From contig NZ_WVIC01000011.1 in assembly GCF_009939295.1 (NCBI RefSeq), forward strand, positions 1 through 64,000: DNA of 64,000 bases, in the 5' to 3' direction. The notes beneath the pieces were generated by a model, which saw only the letters and a program-made list of their open reading frames with translations, did not search any database and was not told where the DNA came from. This DNA comes from Petrachloros mirabilis ULC683 (lineage in GTDB: Bacteria > Cyanobacteriota > Cyanobacteriia > Thermosynechococcales > Thermosynechococcaceae). A program made the position numbers and the translations under genes. This document shows positions 18,272-26,919 of the stretch, in pieces; position 1 is the first letter of the stretch, and the number at the start of each line of letters is the position of its first letter.

Positions 18272-19981
18272 GTGAAAGCTTTTTGGCCCATTACAGCATC
18301 AATCACACTCACCCATGGTTTCATCCTGACCTGTGCGCCCGCCGCTCCCTCGCCACGGGTTGCCGACCTAGCACCCATTGAATTAAGCACCCGTCAAGTG
18401 CAACGGTTACGAGAGCTTCAGAGGGTCTACAACTGCTCCGCGACCTTGCCAGCCCCGGACAATCGGGTTTTAGAGCCAGCAACATTGGCGGCTCATCTTC
18501 AGCAGTGCCTAACCCAGGGAAACGGACGCTTACTCCCTGAGGATTTACACCTGATAGAACGCCTGCAAGGTGAATTTGCCACTGATCAAAGTGAACTCCA
18601 AACCGAAGTTGACACGCTCGATCCTCAGCTCACCACCCTGACTGACCAGCAGTTCTCTGCCACTACCCGCCTAGAAGGAGAAGTGGTAATGGCATTGTTG
18701 GCCGCTGGTGGAGACGGCAGAGCGGATGATCCAGATACACCCATCGAGAGTGACCTGAGCATTGGCTATCGCATGCGACTCAACTTCATTACCAGCTTTA
18801 CAGGCAGAGATCGCCTGCGGTTTCGGATTCAAGCGCGTAATATTGCTGAACTTGAAGACACCACAGGCACTCAAATGGCCAACTTGGGGTTTGACGGTGT
18901 TTCTGGAACAGCCCTAGAACTAAGCCGGTTAGAGTATGACTTGCCATTGACTCGAAGATTACAAGCTCGATTTCAAATTGTAGGAGGCGGTCTAGGTGAT
19001 TTTGCCCCAGCCATCACCCCCTTATTTGGCAGCAGCGGGAACGGTGCGATCTCCACATTTGGTCGAGAAAATCCCATTCGACGCTTAGGGGGAGGATCTG
19101 GCTTCGGCCTCGCTTACGATATAGCCGATTGGGCGAATTTATCCGTAGCTTACGTGGCTCCTGCCGCAGACTTAGTGGGAGAACGCTACGGTATCATTTC
19201 GCAACTGACCCTCCGCCCCGTCGATACCACCACCCTGGGACTTACCTATGTACGTTCTTTGAACAACATCGGCACGGGCACAGGCAGCGAGCGAGGCGAG
19301 GATCCCTTTGACGGCCAATCCGATGCCATTGCCACCAATGCCTTCGGAGCTGAAGTCGCCTGGGAAGCACTTCCCCAAGTTACGCTCTCGGCACGCCTCG
19401 GATACCTGTGGGCCACCGCCCAAGACTTAGAGCATCAGCCCACCGCCAATCTGTTCACCTGGGCCGCGAGTGTGGGATTGACTGACCTCGGCACCGAGGG
19501 GAGTCTAACCGGTTTGATTGTCGGCACTCCCCCTCAGATCCTCCGCAATACTTTTGATGATGACGAAATTGATCCCAATGCGGCTATTCATCTAGAGATT
19601 TTTTATCGCTGGCCTTTGAATCAGCATCTTGCCTTGACCCCTGGCCTGATCATGGTGATTAACCCCGCCTCGGAGGGGTACCCACAGGGCGGGGTGGGTT
19701 TCCCATGCACCGCCCATCAAACCCTCACAGATTCCCTCTACCCCGCCTCCGCCAACCACTCCACCAACTCATCCACACCCACAAAATCCAACAACGCCTC
19801 CCCCAACGCCTCCAACTGCTCCAACGACAGGGCTTCAATCTGCACCCTAACCCCCTTAGGCAACTCCCCAAACCGCCTCGTCAACAGCCGCATCACAAAG
19901 CTAACCGCCTCCTGTTGCCGTCCTTCCTCTCGCCCTTCCTCTCGCCCTTCCTTTCGCCCTTCCTCCTTGATTTCCCGATAA
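18272..19981 (+). CDS. Iron-uptake-type (OprB-like) outer-membrane porin with altered C-terminus
   Basis: Cyanobacterial porin. From the GTG at 18272 there is a plausible signal peptide (MKAFWPITAS, hydrophobic), then a divergent helical/SLH-like region with a Cys pair, then the OprB-type barrel: SIGYRMRLNFITSFTGRDRL, many GLxY and alternating strands, and DLSVAY-like repeats. The barrel reads normally to about 19670 (HLALTPGLIMVINP). After that, typical porins end with one more strand and a terminal Phe; here the frame continues through low-complexity Ser/Asn/Pro sequence that is antisense to the next gene. The last strand therefore seems lost and about 100 residues are probably not genuine. 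Start choice is uncertain. Confidence 0.7.
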   Translation: MKAFWPITASITLTHGFILTCAPAAPSPRVADLAPIELSTRQVQRLRELQRVYNCSATLPAPDNRVLEPATLAAHLQQCLTQGNGRLLPEDLHLIERLQGEFATDQSELQTEVDTLDPQLTTLTDQQFSATTRLEGEVVMALLAAGGDGRADDPDTPIESDLSIGYRMRLNFITSFTGRDRLRFRIQARNIAELEDTTGTQMANLGFDGVSGTALELSRLEYDLPLTRRLQARFQIVGGGLGDFAPAITPLFGSSGNGAISTFGRENPIRRLGGGSGFGLAYDIADWANLSVAYVAPAADLVGERYGIISQLTLRPVDTTTLGLTYVRSLNNIGTGTGSERGEDPFDGQSDAIATNAFGAEVAWEALPQVTLSARLGYLWATAQDLEHQPTANLFTWAASVGLTDLGTEGSLTGLIVGTPPQILRNTFDDDEIDPNAAIHLEIFYRWPLNQHLALTPGLIMVINPASEGYPQGGVGFPCTAHQTLTDSLYPASANHSTNSSTPTKSNNASPNASNCSNDRASICTLTPLGNSPNRLVNSRITKLTASCCRPSSRPSSRPSFRPSSLISR

Positions 19982-20610
19982 ACTCTCGTTTCCTGCAATG
20001 TAATGTCTAACATGGCTTCAATCTCCCTACGACTCAACTGGTCAAAGCGATACGCCAAAATCGTTGTAATTAGCTCTATTATGCCGCGACCTGATGACTC
20101 GGCTCCCTCCTGACGGCTTCTATTTAACAAATACCGTGCTTCCTCGGCAGCCCGGCCTTCCTCCACCGTCGTCAACACCATCACTGCCAACCACAGCGGC
20201 AGGGTACGAATCTCCCCCAACTCATCCAGATACACCCGATGAATCCGATGACTCTCCAACAACTCCTGATAGGGATGCGTTTGACTCTGCTCGACACTAC
20301 GCGAGGGATAAATGATCACCACTTGCCAATCATGGAAGCGGGTACGATTGCGATAAAAGTACAGCAGTGATTCTGCCGCCACCCGTTCATAAAGCTGCTG
20401 ATCTTTTTGAAACTGCACCTCGCAAAAATAGACTGTGCCAATCTCATTCTCTGGCGGCACAAACACCCCATCAATTTCAAATCTAGGTTCTTTGACAGCG
20501 ACAGAGTCAAAGCTATAAGCAGTAGCATTCACGGGTGGATTAGGCAGCAATTCAAACAATAGCAGGGGCAGTTGTGCAAACAGTTTGTAGAAAATCGAAT
20601 CTCGTCGCAT
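19738..20610 (-). CDS. Rpn family PD-(D/E)XK nuclease (DUF2887/DUF4351)
   Basis: A 290-residue member of the recombination-promoting nuclease/transposase-like group. The N-terminal catalytic domain has RFEIDGVF (about 42-49) and EVQFQKD (about 64-70), the D...ExQ core of the fold. A charged repeat EEGRKEGREEGREEGR sits near 210-230, encoded by an imperfect tandem repeat, and the C-terminal DUF4351-like part reads RFGELP...LEQLEALGEALLDF. Such genes are abundant and mobile in cyanobacteria; function in the cell is poorly known. It overlaps the 3' end of the porin frame on the other strand by 244 bp. Confidence 0.85.
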   Translation of the reverse strand: MRRDSIFYKLFAQLPLLLFELLPNPPVNATAYSFDSVAVKEPRFEIDGVFVPPENEIGTVYFCEVQFQKDQQLYERVAAESLLYFYRNRTRFHDWQVVIIYPSRSVEQSQTHPYQELLESHRIHRVYLDELGEIRTLPLWLAVMVLTTVEEGRAAEEARYLLNRSRQEGAESSGRGIIELITTILAYRFDQLSRREIEAMLDITLQETRVYREIKEEGRKEGREEGREEGRQQEAVSFVMRLLTRRFGELPKGVRVQIEALSLEQLEALGEALLDFVGVDELVEWLAEAG

Positions 20611-20635
20611 AAGCTCCCTGATGCGCCACTGACCA

Positions 20636-20764
20636 ACCTCTATTATTCCCCAACTCCATGCCCAAACCCACTCTCTTTGCCTGCCAATCCTGCGATCGCA
20701 CCTCCTGAGGCAATTCCCCCACCCGTCGAGTCAGTTGGCGCAGAATGAGCGATCGCTTGGCTAA
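20636..20764 (-). pseudogene. Remnant of a second Rpn-type C-terminal domain
   Basis: Read on the minus strand, about 20690-20764 encodes RSLILRQLTRRVGELPQEV, a match to the R(F/V)GELP segment of the neighbouring Rpn protein. No start codon or catalytic domain is attached. It looks like the tail of a decayed paralogue directly upstream of the intact gene. Confidence 0.5.
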
Positions 20765-20801
20765 ATGATGCGATCAAATGGGTGAAAGGGTGAGTGGGGC
20801 G

Positions 20802-21671
20802 TCAAGCAACCTTCTCATTTTGAGTGCCAGGCAAAATATCTTGCAGATCAGGATGGTGCTGAAACTGCTCAATCCAATCTGAACCCCTATCAGCGCGAAC
20901 TGCATCACGAATGGCCTGCCATTGACGATGACGCACAAACACCCGTGCCGACAGGTAGGGAATGCCAATTAACCTAGACATTAGAATACGGTGTTTCCCG
21001 TCGTTGTTGCGAATAATGTCGCCATTGCGGCCAATATTGACCAAAAAATGGGTGTACGGCAAGCTGAAATTTGCAGCCTGACTAGAGTCAAAGCAATATC
21101 CTTGAGACTGAATACGTCTATAAAGTTTGTCCAAGTACTGACATCGTGCCCAGACATCCGCTGGAGTATGGCATCGATTTCCCCAGGCGGGTTGCCCTCT
21201 ATTCACTTTGCGTAGGGCACTTTGGACATAAGCAATTTCTTGCCAGTCTTTTCCCTCCTGAAAGCGTTCCTGAAACACAGCGGAAAGATGATAGTCGGCA
21301 AAGTTTTGGGTGGCCAGATCCCAGTCCCCCGCCAGAACAAGACCTGCGTGCCACCGCCTGAGTAAGCTGGAATGCTTTTTCCAGAGTCCAGCATCTAGCC
21401 AGGGTAACTCAATCGGGCCACTCCAACGAAGCTGCATCGCCCGAATATGATCAGGAGGCACATGAATCACTTTGAACGGGTCGGCATCTGTATACTGGCT
21501 GGGTCGAATTCGCCTTAGCCACGGCAATGCGTAATTTCGACAGCCTTGAACTGCGTCCTTGATGGCAACCCTAGTTCTTCCTTTTAAACCCATTTTGACC
21601 TGAAGTTTCTGGACTACACAGACTCTAGGATCAAGATAAAGTTTCCGATTAGGTCGAGTCTTTGGTGACAA
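20802..21671 (-). CDS. ParB/sulfiredoxin-like domain protein, unknown role
   Basis: A 289-residue protein. The N-terminus is basic (KLYLDPRVCVVQKL). The C-terminal third has VNIGRNGDIIRNNDGKHRIL followed by IPYLSARVFVRH; the pattern strand-xGxI-(D/N)GxHR-helix is that of the ParB/Srx fold. Similar domains occur in proteins near surface-glycan genes, but the assignment rests on this motif alone. It stands alone, 191 bp from the Rpn gene, and its function is not known. Confidence 0.55.
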   Translation of the reverse strand: MSPKTRPNRKLYLDPRVCVVQKLQVKMGLKGRTRVAIKDAVQGCRNYALPWLRRIRPSQYTDADPFKVIHVPPDHIRAMQLRWSGPIELPWLDAGLWKKHSSLLRRWHAGLVLAGDWDLATQNFADYHLSAVFQERFQEGKDWQEIAYVQSALRKVNRGQPAWGNRCHTPADVWARCQYLDKLYRRIQSQGYCFDSSQAANFSLPYTHFLVNIGRNGDIIRNNDGKHRILMSRLIGIPYLSARVFVRHRQWQAIRDAVRADRGSDWIEQFQHHPDLQDILPGTQNEKVA

Positions 21672-21711
21672 ACAAGACTCAATTTTTGGTTTCTTGAGAT
21701 CAGCATTGAGG

Positions 21712-21979
21712 TTAAAAAGTCATTGGCGCGATGGGTTCAATATCGGGGTCGTGGCCGCCCACTTGGCTGGTGCGTAGCACCCAGGCTGATCGCAAACCGG
21801 GCAGGTCGCACCTGGTTGACAAATAGAATAATTCTCTGGCCAGCACCCTGGGATAGCCCCGCCAGCAGCACCAGCAGCAGAGCCAATTCCTGCCTGGCTG
21901 GAATCGTGGTGGCAATGCGAAAGGCTTCCTTGTCCAGGGCAAAGACATACCCCAGCACGTCCCAAAAGCGATCGAGCAT
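21712..21979 (-). pseudogene. Truncated membrane protein (Yip1-like N-terminus)
   Basis: On the minus strand the frame from 21979 begins MLDRFWDVLGYVFALDKEAF and runs through a hydrophobic segment (LALLLVLLAGLSQG) and FVNQVRPARFAISL, which looks like the start of a Yip1-type integral membrane protein. It then ends in unrelated residues at 21737. A plausible C-terminal tail ending IEPIAPMTF lies in another frame to 21712. The gene seems to have lost its middle and shifted frame. Confidence 0.5.
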
Positions 21980-22109
21980 TGACCTTGCCTCAACGGTGTG
22001 TCAAGATTTTACTCCTAAGCTGATCCCCATTAAATTCCTGAGCCGATCCCCTTGCTGTAAGGATTCAGAGAGGTCGTTGTCCAGTAGGGAAATATTCGGA
22101 GAAATCTTG

Positions 22110-22460
22110 ATGGCTGAAACCAATGGCAGCGGCAGGCTCGACATCCTAATCGATCAAGTGGGGCGCTTGACCGAAGGGCTAACTGACGTTAAACAGTTGG
22201 TTGAACGAGTAGCACATACAACTGAGCAGCAAAAAGAGAATATCAGCCGCCTGACAGCCTCGGTTGAGCAGCAAGCACAGTCGGTTGAGCAGCAAGCACA
22301 GTCGGTTGAGCAGCAAGCACAGAATATCAGCCGCCTGACGACCTTGTTTGAGCAGCAGTCACAACGGCAGGCAGAAGTCACAGACCGTCTGGAGCGGCAG
22401 GCAGAAACCACAGATCGCCTGGTGCGGATTGTGGAAAATCTTTTAGAGCAGCGGTCATGA
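22110..22460 (+). CDS. Small coiled-coil protein with 7-residue repeats
   Basis: A 116-residue protein, almost wholly predicted coiled coil: LDILIDQVGRLTEGLTDVKQL then glutamine-rich heptads. A 21-bp unit repeated three times (22261-22322) encodes the heptad SVEQQAQ, and a longer unit with NISRLT is present twice. No catalytic motif, no membrane span. Similar small coiled-coil proteins are common in cyanobacteria without assigned role. ATG at 22110; the frame is open upstream but overlaps the decayed membrane gene there. Confidence 0.65.
   Translation: MAETNGSGRLDILIDQVGRLTEGLTDVKQLVERVAHTTEQQKENISRLTASVEQQAQSVEQQAQSVEQQAQNISRLTTLFEQQSQRQAEVTDRLERQAETTDRLVRIVENLLEQRS
22261..22322 (+). repeat. 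Three tandem 21-bp units
   Basis: Unit CGGTTGAGCAGCAAGCACAG plus T, three near-identical copies in frame. Each adds one coiled-coil heptad. Identity between units suggests recent slippage expansion. Confidence 0.85.
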
Positions 22461-22466
22461 CCAAAT

Positions 22467-22872
22467 TCAGCCAAACTCTTGCTCAATGATGCGCCAACTG
22501 GCGGCGGTAACGCCCGGTTCCAGGCTGAGGCGGCTGACGATTTGCTCCAGGGCTTGATCATCGCGGGTCTGGGTGACCATTTCGGCTTCCACTTCTACTT
22601 TGTCAGGCAGATCTTCTAGATCTTCACTGTGGAGCGATCGCAGCTTCATTTCACAGGTGCTGAGGGCTTGCAGCAACAGCGCCCGCACATGGGCCTCATC
22701 TTTGCTGTGACACAGGAGTGAGCATTGGTAGCACAGCTCTAGTTCTGTCCCCTGGAGGGGCTGCTGATTAATCCGGTAGCCCAGGGGACGCAAGACTGTG
22801 TTTGAGATTAGGACTGCGATCGCACCCAAAAACGCCTTGGGAAAGTAGCCTGCCCCCGCCAGGGAGCCAATG
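22467..22872 (-). pseudogene. C-terminal fragment of an MgtC/SapB-family protein
   Basis: The minus-strand frame reads AAIGSLAGAGYFPKAFLGAI and then AVLISNTVLRPLGYRINQQP, the last membrane helix of MgtC proteins, followed by their ACT-like cytoplasmic domain (about 95 residues, ending EPGVTAASWRIIEQ). The N-terminal membrane helices are missing. Immediately upstream on the same strand, and out of frame, is the N-terminal part of MgtE. The junction lies near 22870. A shorter start at 22829 would give a 120-residue soluble product, but a functional role seems unlikely. Confidence 0.65.
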
Positions 22873-23446
22873 GCCGCATGAGTTGGGCCTGATTAATCAA
22901 TTGCAAAATGCGAACAAAGCCGCGATAATAGCGTTCCTCATCAATGACAAAAACCAGGGCAAGTTCGTTGGCATCCAGATTAGATTCCCGGACGGTGGCC
23001 AAGGCAGCACCCACGGTGGCCGTACTGCGAACGGTTAAAAACCGCAGGTTCATGAGTCGTCCAGCACTGCCCTCGGGATAGCCCAGGAGCAGATTGACCG
23101 CCGAACGAGCCTCAGGGCTGAGGTTGGGCAGCAGCCGCTTGGTGACCTTGGCCAGGAGTTCGTCGAAGAGTTTGACTCGATCGTTGGCTTCGAGTTCTTC
23201 TAAGAGCGTGATCACCTCTGGGCTTTCCATCGCCTGGATCAGGTCGGCCTGTTCTTCAGGGCGCAAGTATTCAAACACTGCGATCGCTTTGTTTTTTTCC
23301 AGCAAGCGAAAGGCCAGGACGCGCTTCTCCAGTGGAATTTCTAGGAGGGATTGCACCAGTTCAGCGGCGGGAATACGATTGGCTTCTTTTTTGGCAGCTT
23401 CCAGAGCGAAGGGTTGCAAGAGATCGTTTAAGACATTGTGATGCAT
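22808..23446 (-). pseudogene. MgtE N-terminal and partial CBS domain, truncated
   Basis: A 212-residue frame. Residues 20-120 match the superhelical MgtE N domain (LEKRVLAFRLLEKNKAIAVF, LRPEEQADLIQAM). A CBS segment begins at about 130 (YPEGSAGRLMNLRFLTVRST). MgtE proteins normally have about 450 residues with a second CBS domain and five membrane helices; here the sequence breaks at about LINQAQLM and the final 20 residues come from a shifted frame of an mgtC fragment. It can no longer be a channel. It might still be expressed as a soluble stub. Confidence 0.65.
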
Positions 23447-24118
23447 GGTTCACCTCTGAATATTGGTTTTTTTACAGTCGGAAGTTCAACATAAGCAAGG
23501 GTCAAGCAATTGTTGCTCAACCAAAAAATGCTCACTAAAACTTGTTCTCAACACCGAGCTATTCGGGCTGAAAATGCCGAAGAGTTTAAATTCAGGCAGC
23601 AAGATCAGTTGGCATCAGAGGACTTGGGGGCTGTCATTGAAAACTGCCTCCATGCTCAAGCAAACGTAGATGCCAAAGTCTATGCTCGGATCAAAAAAAG
23701 CAGGTACTACTGACCCACGAGTTCAAGACCGAGTAGAGATTGCTAGCAATGGTTAAAAGTTTTTCGGGAGCCTCCTTTCCCTGCCGTCGCTGTGCCCCAC
23801 AGCGACCAGAGGCGAACCCAGTTATCCCACAAAGGGCAAGTTCGTCAGATTGATCAACTGCTGGCCACGGTGCGTTGTCGAGCCAGGGTCTTCTTCTACT
23901 GAATCAAAGGACTCTTGACGTGTAGCAAGACGGCTACAACCACCAGGAATCTCCATGAACGTATGATCCTTAAAGAAAAAACAGCGGCAAGAACAGATTT
24001 AGCTCAGATAAGCTTCTGTCGTCTTCCACTGAGAAGTCTAACGATGTTTTCAGTTAAGTGTCAACGATACTGATAGGACACCTCGAAAAAAAATTTCCTA
24101 AAGGAATAGAATTGACAC
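23447..24118. other. Intergenic region with one doubtful small ORF
   Basis: About 670 bp between the mgtE fragment and a Uma2 gene. Only a 61-codon frame at 23528-23713 is open. The rest shows no RNA gene or recognisable protein remnant. Confidence 0.4.
23528..23713 (+). CDS. Doubtful small hypothetical protein
   Basis: A 61-residue frame (MLTKTCSQHRAIRAENAEEF...KKSRYY) rich in charged residues, helix-like. No clear ribosome-binding site and no family recognised. It could be the tail of a decayed gene. Confidence 0.25.
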   Translation: MLTKTCSQHRAIRAENAEEFKFRQQDQLASEDLGAVIENCLHAQANVDAKVYARIKKSRYY

Positions 24119-24688
24119 TTAAGGCAGGTTGAGCATCGCTTCAGCCGTCAACTGCCAGCCCGGAAAACTGAGTGATTTTACGACCATCTTGCCCTCGAAA
24201 ACCTTTTCCTCGTATCCCTGAGCGCTCAGAGCCAGAACGGTGACCTGGTTAACCACTGGATCGACAATCCAATATTCAGGAATATCGCGCCACTCATACT
24301 GATTGCGCTTTTCAACATAGTCCCGTCGGTGATTTTCTGGCCCCGGACTGACTATCTCAACCACCAACAATGGGGGGGCCATCTCCAGGGTAATCGCGGC
24401 CTGCCCCAGGTCACCCATCTGCTCAGGATGCTCGGGCCGCAGCACGCTCAGGTCAGGATACCGGTTTCGGGGCTGCCCCGGCACCGCCAGCGCCAAACCC
24501 TGAAGGCGAATCTGCCGCATAGACACGACCGTCTTGAGGGCTTCGTATAGCTGCAACGCTCGATAGAGATTGCCGTCAGACTCGGGCGGCATTTCGATCA
24601 GCTCTCCGTTGGTGAGTTCGTAGTACCTGTCTGCGGTTGCGGTGCAGGCAAGAAAGTCGGCAAAGGTTTTAAGTGGGGTTTGCACCAT
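24119..24688 (-). CDS. Uma2 family (DUF820) putative endonuclease
   Basis: A 189-residue member of the Uma2/DUF820 family, a PD-(D/E)XK fold group greatly expanded in cyanobacteria. Motifs: YYELTNGELIEMPP near the start, RYPDLSVLRPEH with the catalytic Asp, and LLVVEIVSPGPENHRRDYVEKRNQY with Glu/Lys. Cellular role is not established for most members. Start at MVQTPLKTF (24688) fits the family; a longer frame to 24760 lacks support. Confidence 0.88.
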   Translation of the reverse strand: MVQTPLKTFADFLACTATADRYYELTNGELIEMPPESDGNLYRALQLYEALKTVVSMRQIRLQGLALAVPGQPRNRYPDLSVLRPEHPEQMGDLGQAAITLEMAPPLLVVEIVSPGPENHRRDYVEKRNQYEWRDIPEYWIVDPVVNQVTVLALSAQGYEEKVFEGKMVVKSLSFPGWQLTAEAMLNLP

Positions 24689-24830
24689 CACAATGCTTTT
24701 GGGATAGCTCGATGCTCTTATTGTACTGAGCCGCTCCCTATCGTATCCAGAATCAATCACTCTGTTTAGCCTTGCAGATTATGTCACAATGCCGGTACAG
24801 ATTGGTATTGACTCAGAGAGGAAACTAAAC

Positions 24831-25274
24831 ATGGAGCGTCGTGCATTTTTGTCCTGGGTGGGCGTGGGCTTTTTGGCCAGCAGCTTGCCGGTTGCGATCG
24901 CAGCCTGCTCTGCCGAACCCACTGACACTGCTGACACCCCCGATACCCCTGGCACCGATATAACCAACGATGTCAATGTCGGCACCGTAGCCGATCTAGA
25001 CGCGCAGGGCTTTTTGCTCGATGAAAGTGAAACAGGCAGACCGCTGATCATTGTTCGAGATCCAGTCAACCCCGAGCAACTGATTGCCTTGAATGCTGCC
25101 TGCACGCATCGAAACTGTACAGTGAACTGGGAAGCTTCAGAAACCCAATTTTCTTGTCAGTGCCATGGCTCTCAGTTTAGCGCCGAAGGCGAAGTGACCC
25201 AGGGGCCAGCCGATCGCCCCCTACCCAGGCTGTCAGCCAGAATTGAAGGCGATGTTGTTCTCGTCGAGGCCTAG
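24831..25274 (+). CDS. Rieske [2Fe-2S] lipoprotein-like protein
   Basis: A 147-residue protein. It begins MERRAFLSWVGVGFL, a twin-arginine-like export signal with a Cys after AIAA (residue 26) that could be a lipobox. The Thr/Asp/Pro-rich linker (30-48) leads to a Rieske domain with both cluster boxes: CTHRNC (91-96) and CQCHGS (109-114), so Cys91, His93, Cys109 and His112 would bind the cluster. It is a stand-alone Rieske protein, shorter than PetC and without its single membrane helix. The role may be in periplasmic electron transfer; partner unknown. Confidence 0.85.
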   Translation: MERRAFLSWVGVGFLASSLPVAIAACSAEPTDTADTPDTPGTDITNDVNVGTVADLDAQGFLLDESETGRPLIIVRDPVNPEQLIALNAACTHRNCTVNWEASETQFSCQCHGSQFSAEGEVTQGPADRPLPRLSARIEGDVVLVEA

Positions 25275-25282
25275 CCTGACCC

Positions 25283-25849
25283 TCACCCCCCTGACTTGGC
25301 CAGTAGCCGTGCGGCCAAGCCACCGCCAATAAATCCAAATAGATGACCTTGCCAAGAAATGCCAGGCACCGTAGGGAGCACCCCCCAAAGCAACCCACCA
25401 TAGAGAACTCCCACCCCCACAGCCAGAACAATTGCCCCCAAGCTGCGCTCAAAGTAGCCCCGCAGCAGCAAATATCCCAAATAGCCAAATACAACGCCGC
25501 TAGCGCCCACATGCAACGTACCGGCACCACCCAGCAACCAAGTTCCCAAACCGGCAACCCCCATGGTCACCAAACTGACGATCACGAAATCCTCAATGCT
25601 GCGAGCCATGATCAACCAGCCCAGCACCGCAAACGGAATCGTATTAGACATCAGATGTCCTAACCCCGCATGGAGAAACGGGGCAAACAAAATGCCTCGC
25701 AACCCCGTAATGCTGAGGGGTCGAATTCCATAGAGAAGCAGTCTGTTTTGAAAAAGCAGAAAATTGACCAATGCAGTGCCCCACATGATCGCCAGCAACC
25801 CACCCAGTAGGTAGGCATGACGCCTTAGCTCCGCAGAAATCTCTTGCAT
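25283..25849 (-). CDS. Rhomboid family intramembrane serine protease
   Basis: A 188-residue membrane protein with six predicted helices. The nucleophile motif GASGVVFG and the catalytic His in WQGHLFGF are both present, together with the HAGLGHLMSN motif of the second helix. It would cleave membrane-anchored proteins within the bilayer. It converges with the Rieske gene (8 bp between stop codons). Confidence 0.9.
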   Translation of the reverse strand: MQEISAELRRHAYLLGGLLAIMWGTALVNFLLFQNRLLLYGIRPLSITGLRGILFAPFLHAGLGHLMSNTIPFAVLGWLIMARSIEDFVIVSLVTMGVAGLGTWLLGGAGTLHVGASGVVFGYLGYLLLRGYFERSLGAIVLAVGVGVLYGGLLWGVLPTVPGISWQGHLFGFIGGGLAARLLAKSGG

Positions 25850-25883
25850 AACAGCACCGCTTCTCGACTAGAGCTGACTTCTC

Positions 25884-26189
25884 TTACCATTTGAGCAAAT
25901 TAAACTGCTCCATATCCACTGTGTCACGATTGCGATAAATAGCCAAAATAATGGCTAAGCCAACCGCAGCTTCTGCGGCTGCCACAGTAATCACAAATAC
26001 CGTAAAAACTTGGCCGTTAATATTTTGCCGATCTAGGAAATTGGAAAACGCCACTAAATTAATATTGACCGAGTTGAGCAGTAGCTCCACTGACATCAAA
26101 ACTCGCACCGCATTGCGGCTAGTGATCAGGCCATAGATGCCAATGCAAAAAAGCGCAGCGGCCAGAAGCAGAAAAAACTCTAAAGGCAT
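25884..26189 (-). CDS. ndhE: NAD(P)H-quinone oxidoreductase subunit NdhE (NuoK)
   Basis: A 101-residue three-helix subunit of the cyanobacterial NDH-1 membrane arm. Diagnostic stretch [20 protein letters not shown] with the conserved Glu in helix 2, and a second Glu in [11 protein letters not shown]. Works in cyclic electron flow, respiration and, with variant subunits, CO2 uptake. Last gene of the ndhA-I-G-E run. Confidence 0.96.
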   Translation of the reverse strand: MPLEFFLLLAAALFCIGIYGLITSRNAVRVLMSVELLLNSVNINLVAFSNFLDRQNINGQVFTVFVITVAAAEAAVGLAIILAIYRNRDTVDMEQFNLLKW

Positions 26190-26222
26190 GGGTTTCTCTC
26201 AACAGCGGCAAGGACATCCCAC

Positions 26223-26819
26223 CTAGGCAACCGGTTCACGAGGGCGCTCAGGCAGTTCTAAAACGGGGGCGGGTTGTTCTCCCACAATGGCGGTATCTTC
26301 CCCCACAATGGACTCTCGGCGGGCAATGACAACAGCCCCAACCAAGGCCATTAGCAGCAGAATCGAGGCTAATTCAAAGGGCAGCAGGTAATCGCTAAAG
26401 AAATGCTCCCCAATTAAAATAACCGTTGAGTCCGGTGCAGTTTGAGCCGCATTAGGGAGCCATTCGGTTTGCAGCAACATCACCGTGAGTAAGCCAAACA
26501 AGCCCGCAGAGACTAGTGCCGCTGATAGCTTGCGAATCCAGCGACGTGGCACCGGGCTATAGACCTCTTGCTTGTTCACTAGCATGATGGCGAACAAAAT
26601 TAAAACATTCACTGCACCCACATAAATCAGAACTTGCGCGGCGGAGACAAAATCTGCATTCATGAGAATGTATAGCCCCGCGATGCTGATAAAGACTCCG
26701 CCCAGGGTAAAGGCCGAGTACACAATATTGTCAAACAGCACCACCCCCAAAGCGGCACCAATCACCATGGCCGCCAGGATGAGCGTACTTACCAACTGAA
26801 CACCGTCTGCTAGGGTCAC
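26223..26819 (-). CDS. ndhG: NAD(P)H-quinone oxidoreductase subunit NdhG (NuoJ)
   Basis: A 198-residue membrane subunit of NDH-1 with five helices. Typical NuoJ motifs: NIVYSAFTLGGVFISIAGLY and AAQVLIYVGAVNVLILFAIML. The C-terminal Pro/Glu-rich tail is hydrophilic. It lies between ndhI (100 bp upstream) and ndhE (33 bp downstream) on the same strand. Confidence 0.95.
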   Translation of the reverse strand: MTLADGVQLVSTLILAAMVIGAALGVVLFDNIVYSAFTLGGVFISIAGLYILMNADFVSAAQVLIYVGAVNVLILFAIMLVNKQEVYSPVPRRWIRKLSAALVSAGLFGLLTVMLLQTEWLPNAAQTAPDSTVILIGEHFFSDYLLPFELASILLLMALVGAVVIARRESIVGEDTAIVGEQPAPVLELPERPREPVA

Positions 26820-26919
26820 GGCTTCTCAATCTCCATAAAACGTTGCAAGCAATCCGCCAAGTTTAACCATCGTCAACCAGACTTCATTTTAATCGTCGAT
26901 TGTACCGACAGGGTAAGGT

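Noticed and set aside
19920-19965. Tandem repeats CTTCCTCTCGCC
   Set aside because: They encode the charged EEGR repeat of the Rpn protein; ordinary for the family.
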